Positions 25,761 to 34,667 of a DNA stretch of 64,000 bases are shown one piece after another. Each line of letters starts with the position of its first letter. Position 1 is the stretch's first letter. Source of the DNA: Anaerosalibacter massiliensis (GTDB lineage Bacteria > Bacillota > Clostridia > Tissierellales > Sporanaerobacteraceae). A model generated the notes under the pieces. The model searched no databases and was not told the origin of the DNA. It saw only the letters and a program-made list of their open reading frames with translations. Location: NCBI GenBank assembly GCA_000751555.1, contig CCEZ01000020.1, positions 27,717 to 91,716 of the forward strand, written 5' to 3'. The position numbers and the translations under genes are program-made.

Positions 25761-27131
25761 ACTTTCATTTATTCTTGGATTCGGGTTAGTAGATTCTTCT
25801 CCTAGGTGTTTTAAGTCTTTAAAAAGGAATTGTGCCGTAATTATTGATGCAATTATATCTGACACAGGGCCGGATAGCCATACTCCAGTCAATTGAAAAA
25901 TCTTTGGAAGTATTATTAAGGCTGGTATAAGAACTAAAACTTGTCTTGAAAGACTTAGAAACATAGCTTGCTTTGGCTTGCCAGTAGCTTGAAAATAGTT
26001 AGCACTTATGACCTGAAACCCTATTATAGGTAACATAGATAAGTTAATTCTCATAGCTCTAGATGCAACTTTTATTAATTCTTTTTCATTTTTGCCAAAT
26101 AAACTAACTAATTTTCCTGGGATTGCTTGAGTAAACACAAATCCTATTGTAACTATAATAGTTGCAAATAATATTGCCCATTTTAAAGTTTCCTTCACTC
26201 TATCATATTTTTCGGCACCATAATTATATCCTATTATTGGTTGTGCTCCTTGATTGATTCCAAATATAGGCATAAGTATTAACATAGTAATGCTGTTTAT
26301 GACTGCCATACTGGATGTAGCTATATCTCCACCGTAGCGCTGAAGATTATTATTTAAAAGAACTGTTACCATACTTGCTGCAATCTGCATACTAAATGGA
26401 GCTAATCCAATAGATATAATCTCTTTAACTATATACTTCTTTAATTTCAAATTTTCCCTCTTTAGTTTTAGAAGACCTTTCTTTTTAAAGAAATAACTTA
26501 AAACCCATATACTAGAAGCACCTTGAGATATAATAGTTGCAATAGCAGCACCTTTAATTCCCATATTAAATACAAATATAAATATAGGATCTAAAATTGT
26601 ATTAAGTATTGCACCTATAAGCATAGTGCCCATAGCCATTTTAGGATTTCCTTCTCCTCTAATAAAGTTATTTAACCCAAATCCTACGGCTTGTAATGGC
26701 GCCCCAAATAAAATTATTCTCATATAATCTACAGAATAAGGTAGAATAGTTTTACTAGCACCAAAAACTTTTAAAAGAGGTTCTAAAGTTAAAAGTCCTA
26801 TAACTCCAACAATTATAGAAATTAAAAGAAGTAAAGTAAATGAATTTCCTAATATTTTCTCTGCTTCCTCTTCTTTTTTCTGTCCTAGTTTTATAGAAAC
26901 TAATGCGTTTCCACCAAGTCCGATAAGCATTGCGAATGCCATAAGTATTAGTGAAATGGGATAACCTACAAATATACCTGCAATTCCTATGCTACCCACA
27001 CCTTTACCTATAAATATTCTGTCTACAATATTGTATAGTGCATTTACAAGCATACCCACAATGGCAGGAATAGAAAATTCAACAAGTAGTTCTTTTATAT
27101 TTCCTTCACCAAGTTGTTTAGAACGATTCAT
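25758..27131 (-). CDS. MATE family multidrug/Na+ efflux transporter
   Basis: A 457-aa membrane protein of the MATE family, which exports cationic compounds using Na+ or H+ gradients. It shows the typical start GNIKELLVEFSIPAIVGMLVNALYNIVDRIFIG, two homologous six-helix halves (second half with FSMQIAASMVTVLLNN and GINQGAQPIIGYNYGA), and a hydrophilic C-terminus. It is encoded one base after the MarR gene on the same strand, an arrangement typical of a pump under its own MarR repressor. The substrate cannot be told. Confidence 0.92.
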   Translation of the reverse strand: MNRSKQLGEGNIKELLVEFSIPAIVGMLVNALYNIVDRIFIGKGVGSIGIAGIFVGYPISLILMAFAMLIGLGGNALVSIKLGQKKEEEAEKILGNSFTLLLLISIIVGVIGLLTLEPLLKVFGASKTILPYSVDYMRIILFGAPLQAVGFGLNNFIRGEGNPKMAMGTMLIGAILNTILDPIFIFVFNMGIKGAAIATIISQGASSIWVLSYFFKKKGLLKLKRENLKLKKYIVKEIISIGLAPFSMQIAASMVTVLLNNNLQRYGGDIATSSMAVINSITMLILMPIFGINQGAQPIIGYNYGAEKYDRVKETLKWAILFATIIVTIGFVFTQAIPGKLVSLFGKNEKELIKVASRAMRINLSMLPIIGFQVISANYFQATGKPKQAMFLSLSRQVLVLIPALIILPKIFQLTGVWLSGPVSDIIASIITAQFLFKDLKHLGEESTNPNPRINES

Positions 27132-27132
27132 A

Positions 27133-27591
27133 TTACGCCTCCTTTACTTTATTTAATATTTTTACTATAGTATTTAGATTATGGCTAAATTTATATACTT
27201 CATCTTTTGGTAATGTACTAAAAAGTTCTTCTATTTGAGAGATGAATTTTTTCTCATGTTCTACAAAACTTTTCTCTCCTTCTTTAGTCAATTGTATCCA
27301 TATCTTTCTTTTATCATTTGGATCATTTTTTCTTATTACTAAGCCCATATTTTCTATAGAATCAATTAAAGTTGTAATACTGCCTTTTTCCATGTCCATA
27401 TATTTACATAAAACACTAGGGGAAATTTTTCCGTATTTTCCAATAATCATTATTGCTCTTATTTGATTTTTATTGCATTTATATTTGTCATCAGTTTCTT
27501 TCTTAAAAGTAGGTCTAAATAGTTTATGAAATAGAGACATAAATTCAATTAAATCATGTCTTATATTTTCATATACAAGATCATTATTCAT
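27133..27591 (-). CDS. MarR family transcriptional regulator
   Basis: A 152-aa winged-helix regulator: helix-turn-helix region ISPSVLCKYMDMEKGSITTLIDSIENMGLV and wing RKNDPNDKRKIWIQLTKEG. It is cotranscribed with the MATE pump. A promoter and a perfect 21-bp inverted repeat lie just upstream (27611-27655), so autorepression is probable. The ligand is unknown. No Cys cluster suggests redox sensing. Confidence 0.92.
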   Translation of the reverse strand: MNNDLVYENIRHDLIEFMSLFHKLFRPTFKKETDDKYKCNKNQIRAIMIIGKYGKISPSVLCKYMDMEKGSITTLIDSIENMGLVIRKNDPNDKRKIWIQLTKEGEKSFVEHEKKFISQIEELFSTLPKDEVYKFSHNLNTIVKILNKVKEA

Positions 27592-27610
27592 AATATCACT
27601 CCAAATAAAA

Positions 27611-27655
27611 AATGGATAGTTAGAATTCTTATAGTAAGAATTCTAACTATCCATT
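27611..27655. promoter_or_regulatory. Perfect 21-bp inverted repeat upstream of MarR-MATE (operator and/or terminator)
   Basis: Arms 27611-27631 and 27635-27655 are perfect complements around a three-base centre, and each contains AGAATTCT. On the minus strand the repeat overlaps the -10 of the predicted MarR promoter by three bases, as an operator would. It is also followed by TTTTTTATTT, so it could end the upstream CAP gene transcript. Both roles may apply. Confidence 0.7.
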
Positions 27656-27680
27656 ATAACAGCTATCTATTAAAAGTCAA
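27653..27680 (-). promoter_or_regulatory. Predicted promoter of MarR-MATE
   Basis: Read on the minus strand, TTGACT (27675-27680) and TATAAT (27653-27658) are 16 bases apart. The -35 lies four bases beyond the stop of the CAP gene. Confidence 0.55.
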
Positions 27681-27683
27681 GAA

Positions 27684-28361
27684 CTAATCTGTAAACATTT
27701 GTGTCCAATAAGTAGTTCCACCTTTATTCACATATCCTACACCAATTTTATTGAAATTTGGATTTAAAATATTTGCACGATGACCTGGTGAATTCATCCA
27801 ACCCTTTACTACAGAATCTGCACTAGAATATCCTTTAGCAATATTTTCTCCAGCTTGTCTATATTTTATTCCAAAATTTTTCATCATTGTAAAAGGATCT
27901 TTATAAGTGGGAGAGTTATGATCAAAGTAGTTTTTGTCCGCCATATCCTGGGATTTTACACGAGCTACCTTTGAAAGTTCATCACTATGAGTAAGTGGGG
28001 ACAAACCTGCTTTCTTTCTCTCTATATTTACTAGTTTAACAACTTCTAATTCTTCGGCATTTGCACTAGTTTGTATATTTTCATTTGTTTCTTTTTCTAC
28101 AGGTTTAGTAGTATTATTTTCTTCAGTGGAAACTTTATCTTCCTTAGAATTTTTACATTGGTCTAATTTTTGTGTATAGTTATCGCCACATGTATATTTT
28201 GTCAAGCAGTTTTTCAAGTTAATATTTGTTTTATAGTTACACCTAGTTGTAGGACAGGATTTTCCAGTTGTTGAGTTTGCCGCATGGGCTAAGCTTATTG
28301 GTGAAATAAGAAATGCAGCAACAGTTAATGATAATAGACATTTTTTTATATTATTTTTCAT
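27684..28361 (-). CDS. Secreted CAP-domain (SCP/PR1-like) protein with Cys-rich N-terminus
   Basis: A 225-aa exported protein: signal peptide to about AHA-27, then a Cys-rich segment with Cys36, 41, 52, 58 and 69, a Thr/Glu/Asn-rich linker, and a CAP domain from about residue 103. The CAP domain contains VNIERKKAGLSPL, YFDHNSP, AGENIAKGY and HRANILNPNF. Similar YkwD-type proteins are common in spore formers; function is undefined, with wall, spore-coat or protease roles proposed. The five Cys ahead of the domain are unusual and may form disulfides or bind metal. The ATG follows aggaggcaatata. Confidence 0.88.
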   Translation of the reverse strand: MKNNIKKCLLSLTVAAFLISPISLAHAANSTTGKSCPTTRCNYKTNINLKNCLTKYTCGDNYTQKLDQCKNSKEDKVSTEENNTTKPVEKETNENIQTSANAEELEVVKLVNIERKKAGLSPLTHSDELSKVARVKSQDMADKNYFDHNSPTYKDPFTMMKNFGIKYRQAGENIAKGYSSADSVVKGWMNSPGHRANILNPNFNKIGVGYVNKGGTTYWTQMFTD

Positions 28362-28507
28362 TTTATATTGCCTCCTTTTATTTTTAGAAAACTTTTTTCC
28401 AGCCCTCCTTCCTAAGAATCATTTTTTAAAAGTATAACATTAAGATTTTTCAATATAAACCCTTAAAATATGGGGAGTGGACCATAAGAAGGCAGTGAGG
28501 GAATAAA

Positions 28508-28541
28508 ATAAAAAGTTCTGCAAAATTATGCAGAACCTTAA
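28508..28541 (-). terminator. Terminator of tyrS
   Basis: On the minus strand, aaggttctgcataattttgcagaactttttatttt forms a stem with a T-rich tail directly downstream of the tyrS stop. Confidence 0.8.
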
Positions 28542-28563
28542 AATTGGTGATAAATTATATAGT

Positions 28564-29790
28564 TTAGACTAGTTTTATTAGATGATAAACTTTCTTTCCT
28601 TTCCTTAATAACAATTTATTGTCAATAAAGTCTTCAACATTTATTATTTTATTTGGATCACTAATTCTTTTATCTTCCATATATAATCCACCTTGTTTTA
28701 TTAAACGTCTTGCTTCACCATTAGATTTAGTAAGGCCTATTTCTGTTAATAAATTTAGTATTCCTATACCTTCTTTTATTTTAGCTTTAGATATTTCTGT
28801 ATTAGGTATAGAGTCAGATTTTATTCCACCTTCAAATAGTGATTTAGCAGCTTTTTGAGCTTTTATTGCTTCATCTTCTCCATGTACCATTTTAGTTACT
28901 TCAAAAGCTAGAGCTTCTTTTCCTTTATTGATTTCTGCCCCTTCTAAAGAACCTAGTCTTTTTACTTCCTCCATAGGTAAGAAAGTTAAAACAGATAAGA
29001 AATTTTCTACATCTCTGTCATCTACATTTCTTAGATATTGGTATAATTCATAAGGTGGAGTTTTTTCAGAGTCTAGCCATATAGTGCCAGCTTCTGTTTT
29101 CCCCATTTTAGTTCCAGCAGCAGTAGTTAGAAGTTTAAAGGTCATAGCATATACTTTAGCATTTTCTAATTTTCTAACTAACTCATATCCACTTAATATA
29201 TTAGACCATTGGTCACTTCCACCTACTTGAAGGCGACAATTATGTTCTCTATATAGTTTTAAATAGTCATAAGACTGCATTAACATATAGCTAAATTCAA
29301 AGAAAGTTAATCCTTTATCTAATCTATTTTTATAGCAGTCAAAAGAAAGCATTCTATTTACAGAGAAATGTACTCCAGTTTCTCTCATGAAATTTAAGAA
29401 GTTTAAATCTAATAACCAATCCGCATTATTTACTACCATTGCTTTATTATCATCAAAATCAATAAATCTTGAAAGTTGTTCTTTAAACTTATTTGCATTA
29501 TAATCAATTTGTTCTTTAGTCATCATCTTTCTCATATCAGATTTTCCACTAGGGTCTCCAACCATAGTAGTACCCCCGCCTAATAGAGCTATAGGCTTAT
29601 GACCAGCATTTTGCATATGTTTCATTACCATTATTTGAACAAAATGTCCAAGAGTTAAACTGTCGGCTGTAGCATCAAAACCAATATAAAATGTTATAGG
29701 TTCCTTATCTAATAATTCTCTAAGTTCATCTTCATATGTGGCTTGATCAATATATCCTCTTTCTTGAAGGATATCAAATACATTTGCCAT
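28564..29790 (-). CDS. tyrS: Tyrosyl-tRNA synthetase
   Basis: Class I aminoacyl-tRNA synthetase charging tRNA-Tyr. The 408-aa product has the tyrosine/ATP pocket GFDATADSLTLGHFVQI (HIGH-like HFVQ), GGGTTMVGDPSGK, the KMSKS-like KMGKT, and a C-terminal S4 RNA-binding domain (RRLIKQGGLYMEDKR). aggaggt precedes the ATG. An upstream T-box leader with a predicted UAC specifier (29838-30056) gives tyrosine-tRNA-dependent antitermination. Confidence 0.97.
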   Translation of the reverse strand: MANVFDILQERGYIDQATYEDELRELLDKEPITFYIGFDATADSLTLGHFVQIMVMKHMQNAGHKPIALLGGGTTMVGDPSGKSDMRKMMTKEQIDYNANKFKEQLSRFIDFDDNKAMVVNNADWLLDLNFLNFMRETGVHFSVNRMLSFDCYKNRLDKGLTFFEFSYMLMQSYDYLKLYREHNCRLQVGGSDQWSNILSGYELVRKLENAKVYAMTFKLLTTAAGTKMGKTEAGTIWLDSEKTPPYELYQYLRNVDDRDVENFLSVLTFLPMEEVKRLGSLEGAEINKGKEALAFEVTKMVHGEDEAIKAQKAAKSLFEGGIKSDSIPNTEISKAKIKEGIGILNLLTEIGLTKSNGEARRLIKQGGLYMEDKRISDPNKIINVEDFIDNKLLLRKGKKVYHLIKLV

Positions 29791-29837
29791 AATTCTAACC
29801 TCCTTGAAATTTATATTAATAACTAATAATTTTTTGT

Positions 29838-29879
29838 ATAAAAAAAGGGTATTTTCTCATAAAAGGACGAGAAATACCC
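29838..29879 (-). terminator. T-box terminator hairpin
   Basis: On the minus strand gggtatttctc pairs with gagaaaataccc and is followed by TTTTTTT. It is mutually exclusive with the antiterminator. Confidence 0.88.
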
Positions 29880-30056
29880 GTGGTACCACCTTAATTTGCA
29901 TATAGCCTTAAATCATTTTATCGTATGATAAACGCAATGGTTTCCCATTGAAACTCCAGATTGTATTTCACCTTATTTATAGGTTATAGACCTCTCAGCT
30001 ATAGTCTATTCTCTGTCCTTTAACCATAAAGGGTTACTAAATCTCTCATTGTTTTA
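29838..30056 (-). promoter_or_regulatory. T-box riboswitch leader of tyrS (Tyr specifier)
   Basis: Read on the minus strand, this leader contains the T-box core aaggtggtaccacggg and a complementary cgtcctt that forms the antiterminator. Upstream is a long stem I with agaga-type loop motifs, ending in gaaatacaatc, where UAC (at 29963-29965) is the probable specifier codon for Tyr. It fills most of the 344-base gap upstream of tyrS. Confidence 0.93.
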
Positions 30057-30073
30057 ATATATAGTTAAAATAT

Positions 30074-30103
30074 ATGTTATTACAAAGCACATATATTTGT
30101 CAA
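30074..30103 (-). promoter_or_regulatory. Promoter of the tyrS T-box transcript
   Basis: On the minus strand, TTGACA (30098-30103) and TAACAT (30074-30079) are separated by 18 bases, just upstream of the T-box leader. Confidence 0.5.
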
Positions 30104-30134
30104 GGACAAAAAAGAAAAAATAAGAGAGGACTAA

Positions 30135-30512
30135 TTAGCCCTCTACATTAAGTTCTTCACTATTTTCCCAAAGTCCATGAATATTACAGTAACTTACAGC
30201 GTGAATAGTTCCAGGTTTATCAACCTTAACTTTTAATGTTAAATAAGGTTCATTAAATACTTCACCTTCACCATGAGCTGAAAATTCAGAACTTCCTATT
30301 TCAATAGGGAATTTAGCTCCTTCTGGATGGAAATATACTCTAATCCATGAAATATGATGTTCTAAAGTATTTGGATGTGGAATTTCCTCTCCAATAAGTA
30401 CTTTTACTTCAAAAGCCTCACCTTTTTTAACTTTTTCAGGTACATGTATAACAGGTACATGTTTTTCACCTTTCCAATCTCCACTTTGCAACATTGTTCC
30501 TATAGTTTTCAT
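30135..30512 (-). CDS. Superoxide reductase (class II, neelaredoxin type)
   Basis: This non-heme iron protein reduces superoxide to peroxide without making oxygen and is typical of anaerobes. At 125 aa it is the short form with only the catalytic Fe centre. The ligands are visible: Glu16 and His18 (EKHVP), His46 (HPNT), His52 (EHHISW), and Cys109 with His112 in SYCNIHGLW. There is no N-terminal desulforedoxin domain. It is preceded by an aaggagg site and has its own intergenic region shared with a divergent methyltransferase gene. Confidence 0.95.
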   Translation of the reverse strand: MKTIGTMLQSGDWKGEKHVPVIHVPEKVKKGEAFEVKVLIGEEIPHPNTLEHHISWIRVYFHPEGAKFPIEIGSSEFSAHGEGEVFNEPYLTLKVKVDKPGTIHAVSYCNIHGLWENSEELNVEG

Positions 30513-30681
30513 ATTTATTATCCTCCTTGAATTTATTAATACCCTTATAAAAATCTTTTACTTGCTTGTTTAAATATATACCCACCTCATGAAAAAAATA
30601 CACATAAAATAAGTATTTTTAAGTAATTATTTTAAAATTAGAGTATAATATAAAATAGTTTATGATTAAAGGAGAGATAAA

Positions 30682-31818
30682 ATGGGGCAGATAGAATTAA
30701 TAGCTACCTCTACTTTTGGTTTAGAATCTGTAGTGAAAAGAGAAGTTTTAAAATTAGGATATGAAGATATAAAAGTAGAAAATGGAAAAGTAAATTTTAA
30801 AGCTGATGAAAAAGCTATTCCAAAATTAAATATATGGCTAAGAACTGCTGATAGAGTACTTTTAAAGATGGGTGAATTTAAGGCTACTACATTTGAGGAA
30901 CTTTTTGAAAAAACAAAAGATCTTCCATGGGAGGATTGGATAACAGAAGATGGAGAATTTACAGTTGTAGGTAAAGCTGTAGATTCTAAGCTTATGAGTG
31001 TACCAGATTGTCAAGCTATTGTTAAAAAAGCAGTAGTTGAAAAGCTTAGGACAAAATATAATGTAGATTGGTTTAAAGAAACAGGTGCTAAATTTACAAT
31101 TCAAGTATCTATATTGAAGGATATTGCTACATTAACTATAGATACTAGTGGAGAAGGATTACATAAAAGAGGATATAGATTAGATAGTGTAGAAGCACCT
31201 ATTAAAGAAACTTTAGCAGCGGCATTGGTACAATTAAGTTTTTGGAATCATGAAAGAATTCTTATAGATCCATTTTGTGGTTCAGGAACAATCCCTATAG
31301 AAGCTGCTATGATAGGAAAAAATATTGCACCAGGAATTCAGAGAAACTTCGCTTCTGAAAATTGGCCTAGAGTTAAAGAAGAGTATTGGAAAGAAGAACG
31401 TATCTCTGCAAGAAAAGCAATATTGCAAGATAGAGAATTAAATATAGTAGCAACGGATATAGATGAAAATGCAATAGAAATTGCTAAAGAAAATGCTTTT
31501 GAAATAGGGGTAGATGATTGTATAGAATTTAACACTAAGGATGTATTAGATTTAAATATAAAAGAAGAATACGGAGTTATAATATCAAATCCACCTTATG
31601 GAGAAAGAATAGGAGAGAAAAAAGAAGTAGAAAAATTATATAGAGAAATGGGGAAAAAATTTAATAAACTAGATACTTGGTCTATCTATATACTTACATC
31701 TAACACTGAATTTGAAAAACTATATGGTAAAAAAGCTAGCAGAAGAAGAAAATTATATAATGGTAGAATAAGAGTAGATTATTACCAATATTATGGACCA
31801 AGACCTTCAAAGAAATAA
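30682..31818 (+). CDS. THUMP-domain class I SAM RNA methyltransferase (RlmL/YpsC family)
   Basis: Probable 23S rRNA guanine-N2 methyltransferase. Residues 1-155 form the N-terminal THUMP-containing region (ATSTFGLESVVKREV); the catalytic part has DPFCGSGTIPIEAA, ATDIDENAIEIA and the NPPYGERIGE motif characteristic of N-methylation of exocyclic amines. Length 378 aa fits the YpsC group. The C-terminus (ASRRRKLYNGRIRV) is basic, suited to RNA. The exact target base cannot be given from sequence alone. Confidence 0.9.
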   Translation: MGQIELIATSTFGLESVVKREVLKLGYEDIKVENGKVNFKADEKAIPKLNIWLRTADRVLLKMGEFKATTFEELFEKTKDLPWEDWITEDGEFTVVGKAVDSKLMSVPDCQAIVKKAVVEKLRTKYNVDWFKETGAKFTIQVSILKDIATLTIDTSGEGLHKRGYRLDSVEAPIKETLAAALVQLSFWNHERILIDPFCGSGTIPIEAAMIGKNIAPGIQRNFASENWPRVKEEYWKEERISARKAILQDRELNIVATDIDENAIEIAKENAFEIGVDDCIEFNTKDVLDLNIKEEYGVIISNPPYGERIGEKKEVEKLYREMGKKFNKLDTWSIYILTSNTEFEKLYGKKASRRRKLYNGRIRVDYYQYYGPRPSKK

Positions 31819-31914
31819 GTTAATTTATGTTTATTAACGAAGAAGTTCACAGTTTGATTATTTAGAAATTGAGTATATATATAATAAAGAATATTTATTT
31901 CGGGAGGAATTTTT

Positions 31915-32445
31915 ATGAATATATATACAAAGACTGGGGATAAAGGAAAGACTAGCTTATTTGACAATAAAAGGGTTTCTAAAGATTCCATTAGAGTTGA
32001 AAGCTATGGAACTGTTGATGAATTAGTAGCTTTTTTAGGTCTGGCTAAAAATTATGTAGATGATGAAAAAATCTATGATTTAATTACAGAAATACAAAAT
32101 AAATTGTTCACAGTAGCAGCAACTCTTGCAACAGAAGATACAACTAAACTACCCTATAGTATAAAGGAAGAAGATATAAAATTCTTAGAACAAAATATAG
32201 ATGAATGTATGGCAAAGGTAAATAAACCTACAGGATTTGTAATACCCGGTTCTGGAAAGGCATCTGCTTATCTTCATGTTTCTAGAACCATATGTAGAAG
32301 AGCAGAGAGAAGAATTATTACATTATCAAATAGTGTAGATATAAACCCTCATGTAATAAAATATGTAAATAGATTAGCAGATTTAATATATGCAATAGCT
32401 AGAGTAGTAGAGGCGAAAGAAGAAAAGGTAAATTTTAAAAATTAA
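31915..32445 (+). CDS. PduO-type ATP:cob(I)alamin adenosyltransferase
   Basis: It transfers the adenosyl group of ATP to cob(I)alamin, giving coenzyme B12. The 176-aa protein shows TKTGDKGKTSL, RVESYGTVDEL and the signature PGSGKASAYLHVSRTICRRAERR region with conserved Arg and Glu. It lies away from the cobalamin operon but complements it, because no BtuR/CobA-type adenosyltransferase is encoded there. A cgggaggaa site precedes the ATG. No riboswitch is seen upstream. Confidence 0.95.
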   Translation: MNIYTKTGDKGKTSLFDNKRVSKDSIRVESYGTVDELVAFLGLAKNYVDDEKIYDLITEIQNKLFTVAATLATEDTTKLPYSIKEEDIKFLEQNIDECMAKVNKPTGFVIPGSGKASAYLHVSRTICRRAERRIITLSNSVDINPHVIKYVNRLADLIYAIARVVEAKEEKVNFKN

Positions 32446-32469
32446 TAAATAATTTTAGAAATTTTTAAA

Positions 32470-32526
32470 TAGGTGTCAAATAGCCTTTTTTAGAAGGATT
32501 TAGACTATTTGATGCCTATATTTTTC
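32470..32526 (+). terminator. Hairpin/terminator after the adenosyltransferase gene
   Basis: aggtgtcaaatag pairs imperfectly with ctatttgatgcct across a 20-base loop and is followed by atattttt. The remaining 260 bases up to the HAD gene are AT-rich. I see no convincing gene there, only a 25-codon open stretch on the minus strand (about 32573-32655). Confidence 0.6.
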
Positions 32527-32791
32527 ACATTTATTAAAATTTTAGATTTCCCATAATATTTTATTTCTCTTTTCATTTAAAATCTTTTAAATTTTTTGTA
32601 TCTACATCATATTCATCTAATGATCTATTCACATAAAATCCATTCTTTTTACTGGAAAAGTTTTTCTATAAATTTTCATATTATATTATCATTTAACTAA
32701 TATAATATCAATTAAAGTATATTAATGTTAATATATAAATATAGACAGGAAACAAAGTTTTATATATACTAATGGGCGAGGAGGTATTTCG

Positions 32792-33439
32792 ATGATTAAA
32801 GGTATAATATTTGATATGGATGGAGTTATAATAGACAGTGAAATTATTCACTATGAAGTATTCATGGATGTATCAAGAAAACATGGCATAGAAAGTAGTT
32901 TTGAAGATTATAATAAATATGTAGGATCTACAGATGAAGCTATTTATAGTGCATTTAAGGAAAAGTATAATCTAAAAGAAGATTTAGATTATTTAATAAA
33001 AGAGCATCAGGATAGATTTATGGAAATATTGGACATGAAAAAGGATATTGAACCTATCAAGGGAGTTAAAGAATTAATTATAGAATTTCACAATAGAGGA
33101 TATAAACTTGCCTTAGCTTCTAGTGCACCTTATATGAATATAGACAAAGTTTTAGACCTGTTTAATATAGAGACATATTTTGATATAAGAATAAGTGGAG
33201 AAGATTTAGAGCAAGGGAAGCCTCATCCAGGCATATTTTTAAATGCAGCTAAATTCCTAAAATTGAACCCTAAAGAATGTCTTGTAATAGAAGATTCAAA
33301 AAATGGTGTATTGGCAGCTAAAAGAGCTGGAATGAAATGCCTTGGATATAGAAACGAAAACTCAGGGGAACAAGATATATCCAAAGCAGATTTAATCATA
33401 GATGATTTTTCAACTTTAGATATTAGTTCTATAATTTAA
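32792..33439 (+). CDS. HAD-superfamily hydrolase (beta-phosphoglucomutase/phosphatase-like)
   Basis: A 215-aa cytoplasmic HAD protein with the nucleophile motif FDMDGVIIDSE (Asp8 and Asp10), motif II Ser in LALASSAP, Lys in GKPHPGIF and the acidic motif IEDSKNGVLAA. The cap is the small helical type found in beta-phosphoglucomutases and related phosphatases. The substrate is a phosphorylated metabolite that cannot be specified. The ATG follows cgaggagg. Confidence 0.88.
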   Translation: MIKGIIFDMDGVIIDSEIIHYEVFMDVSRKHGIESSFEDYNKYVGSTDEAIYSAFKEKYNLKEDLDYLIKEHQDRFMEILDMKKDIEPIKGVKELIIEFHNRGYKLALASSAPYMNIDKVLDLFNIETYFDIRISGEDLEQGKPHPGIFLNAAKFLKLNPKECLVIEDSKNGVLAAKRAGMKCLGYRNENSGEQDISKADLIIDDFSTLDISSII

Positions 33440-33533
33440 ATTTTTTAATGATTTTAAATAAAGCTTTTTTTTAGATATAAGCTATGGTATGATATTGTTA
33501 AGAACCTTAATTTGAAAAATATGGGTGAGAAAT

Positions 33534-34667
33534 ATGATAAATAAAGAGAAATTTAGTTTCATTGAAGAAAAGATGAAAGAATATAAAAATCATAGCATGT
33601 TGAATTATCATGTTTTGGAAGGAATGGCTGATTGGGTACGAGTCATTGACAAAGAAGGTACTATTATATATGCAAATAAGACTATGAAAGAAAGTCTAGG
33701 ACAAGATTTAGAGGGAAGAAAATGCTATGAAGCTATTGGCAAAATAAGACCATGTACTTTTTGTATTACAGAAAGAAGTATTGCAACTGGTGATATAGTT
33801 CAAAAAGAAGAGATTGTAGGAGATAAAGTTTTTTCAGTTAAAAGTTCTCCTGTAGCAGATTCGGAAGGTAATATATATGCAGCAGTAGAAGTTTTTAGAG
33901 ATGTTACAAGGGAAAGAAAACTGGAAAGAGAGATAAAACAAAAAAATAAAAAAATGAGCAAAGATTTAGGATTTGCTAAAACTCTTCAAAGAAAAATACT
34001 TCCTCAAAGAGGAATATATAAAAATGTAAAAATAGATTTTTTGTACAAGCCTTGTGAAATGTTAAGTGGAGATATGTTTGATATATTTTATATTGATGAT
34101 GAACATATTGGTATGTATATATCTGATGTAGCAGGCCATGGAATAACGGCTTCTATGATGACTATGTTTGTTAGACAAACTATGAGAGCAATAAAAGATG
34201 AAATCAAGAGTCCGTCAAAAGCCCTTACAGAACTCCACAAAAGATTTATAGATTTGGACTTAGATGATGATAAATATTTTACCATGTTCTATGGCGTTAT
34301 AAATACTACTACTAATGAATTTAAATATTCTAATGCAGGTCATAATTGTGTTCCAATATTGTTTAATGAAAAAGAGATAAAGCTTCTTAAAGTTAGAGGA
34401 TTTCCTATCTCATATATTTTTAATGAGATATACTATAAGGAAGAGTCTATAAAATTGAATAAATCTGATGAAATACTATTTTATACAGATGGTATAACAG
34501 AAATTCAGAATAAAGATAAGGAAGAGTTTGGATTAGAAGGTGTGGTAGAAGTAATAAAAGAAGGCACTGTAGATGTGATAAAAAGATTGGAAGAAAAAAC
34601 CAATAGATTTAATTGGGGGACTCAAGATGATGATCTTGCAGTAGTTCTTATGGAGATAATTAAATAA
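33534..34667 (+). CDS. PAS domain - PP2C (SpoIIE/RsbU-type) protein phosphatase
   Basis: A signalling phosphatase: N-terminal PAS domain (about residues 20-125; ADWVRVIDKEGTIIYAN), a short coiled coil (KLEREIKQKNKKMSK), then a PP2C/SpoIIE domain with SGDMFDIF, DVAGHGITA, NAGHN and FYTDGITEIQ (metal-binding Asp residues). Such proteins dephosphorylate anti-anti-sigma factors. The PAS domain carries Cys residues in CYEAIG and RPCTFC, which could bind metal or sense redox. The ATG at 33534 is preferred to an in-frame GTG nine bases upstream because gggtgaga precedes it. No anti-sigma partner is adjacent. Confidence 0.88.
   Translation: MINKEKFSFIEEKMKEYKNHSMLNYHVLEGMADWVRVIDKEGTIIYANKTMKESLGQDLEGRKCYEAIGKIRPCTFCITERSIATGDIVQKEEIVGDKVFSVKSSPVADSEGNIYAAVEVFRDVTRERKLEREIKQKNKKMSKDLGFAKTLQRKILPQRGIYKNVKIDFLYKPCEMLSGDMFDIFYIDDEHIGMYISDVAGHGITASMMTMFVRQTMRAIKDEIKSPSKALTELHKRFIDLDLDDDKYFTMFYGVINTTTNEFKYSNAGHNCVPILFNEKEIKLLKVRGFPISYIFNEIYYKEESIKLNKSDEILFYTDGITEIQNKDKEEFGLEGVVEVIKEGTVDVIKRLEEKTNRFNWGTQDDDLAVVLMEIIK

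Noticed and set aside
30513..30681. PerR-type operator between superoxide reductase and the methyltransferase gene.
   Set aside because: Only AT-rich partial palindromes were seen, with no convincing TTATAATNATTATAA match.
32573..32655. A 25-codon open stretch on the minus strand (KNGFYVNRSLDEYDVD and so on) between the adenosyltransferase and HAD genes.
   Set aside because: Too short, bounded by stops, no ribosome site or start in a sensible place, and no recognisable family. It may be a gene remnant, but this cannot be shown from the sequence.
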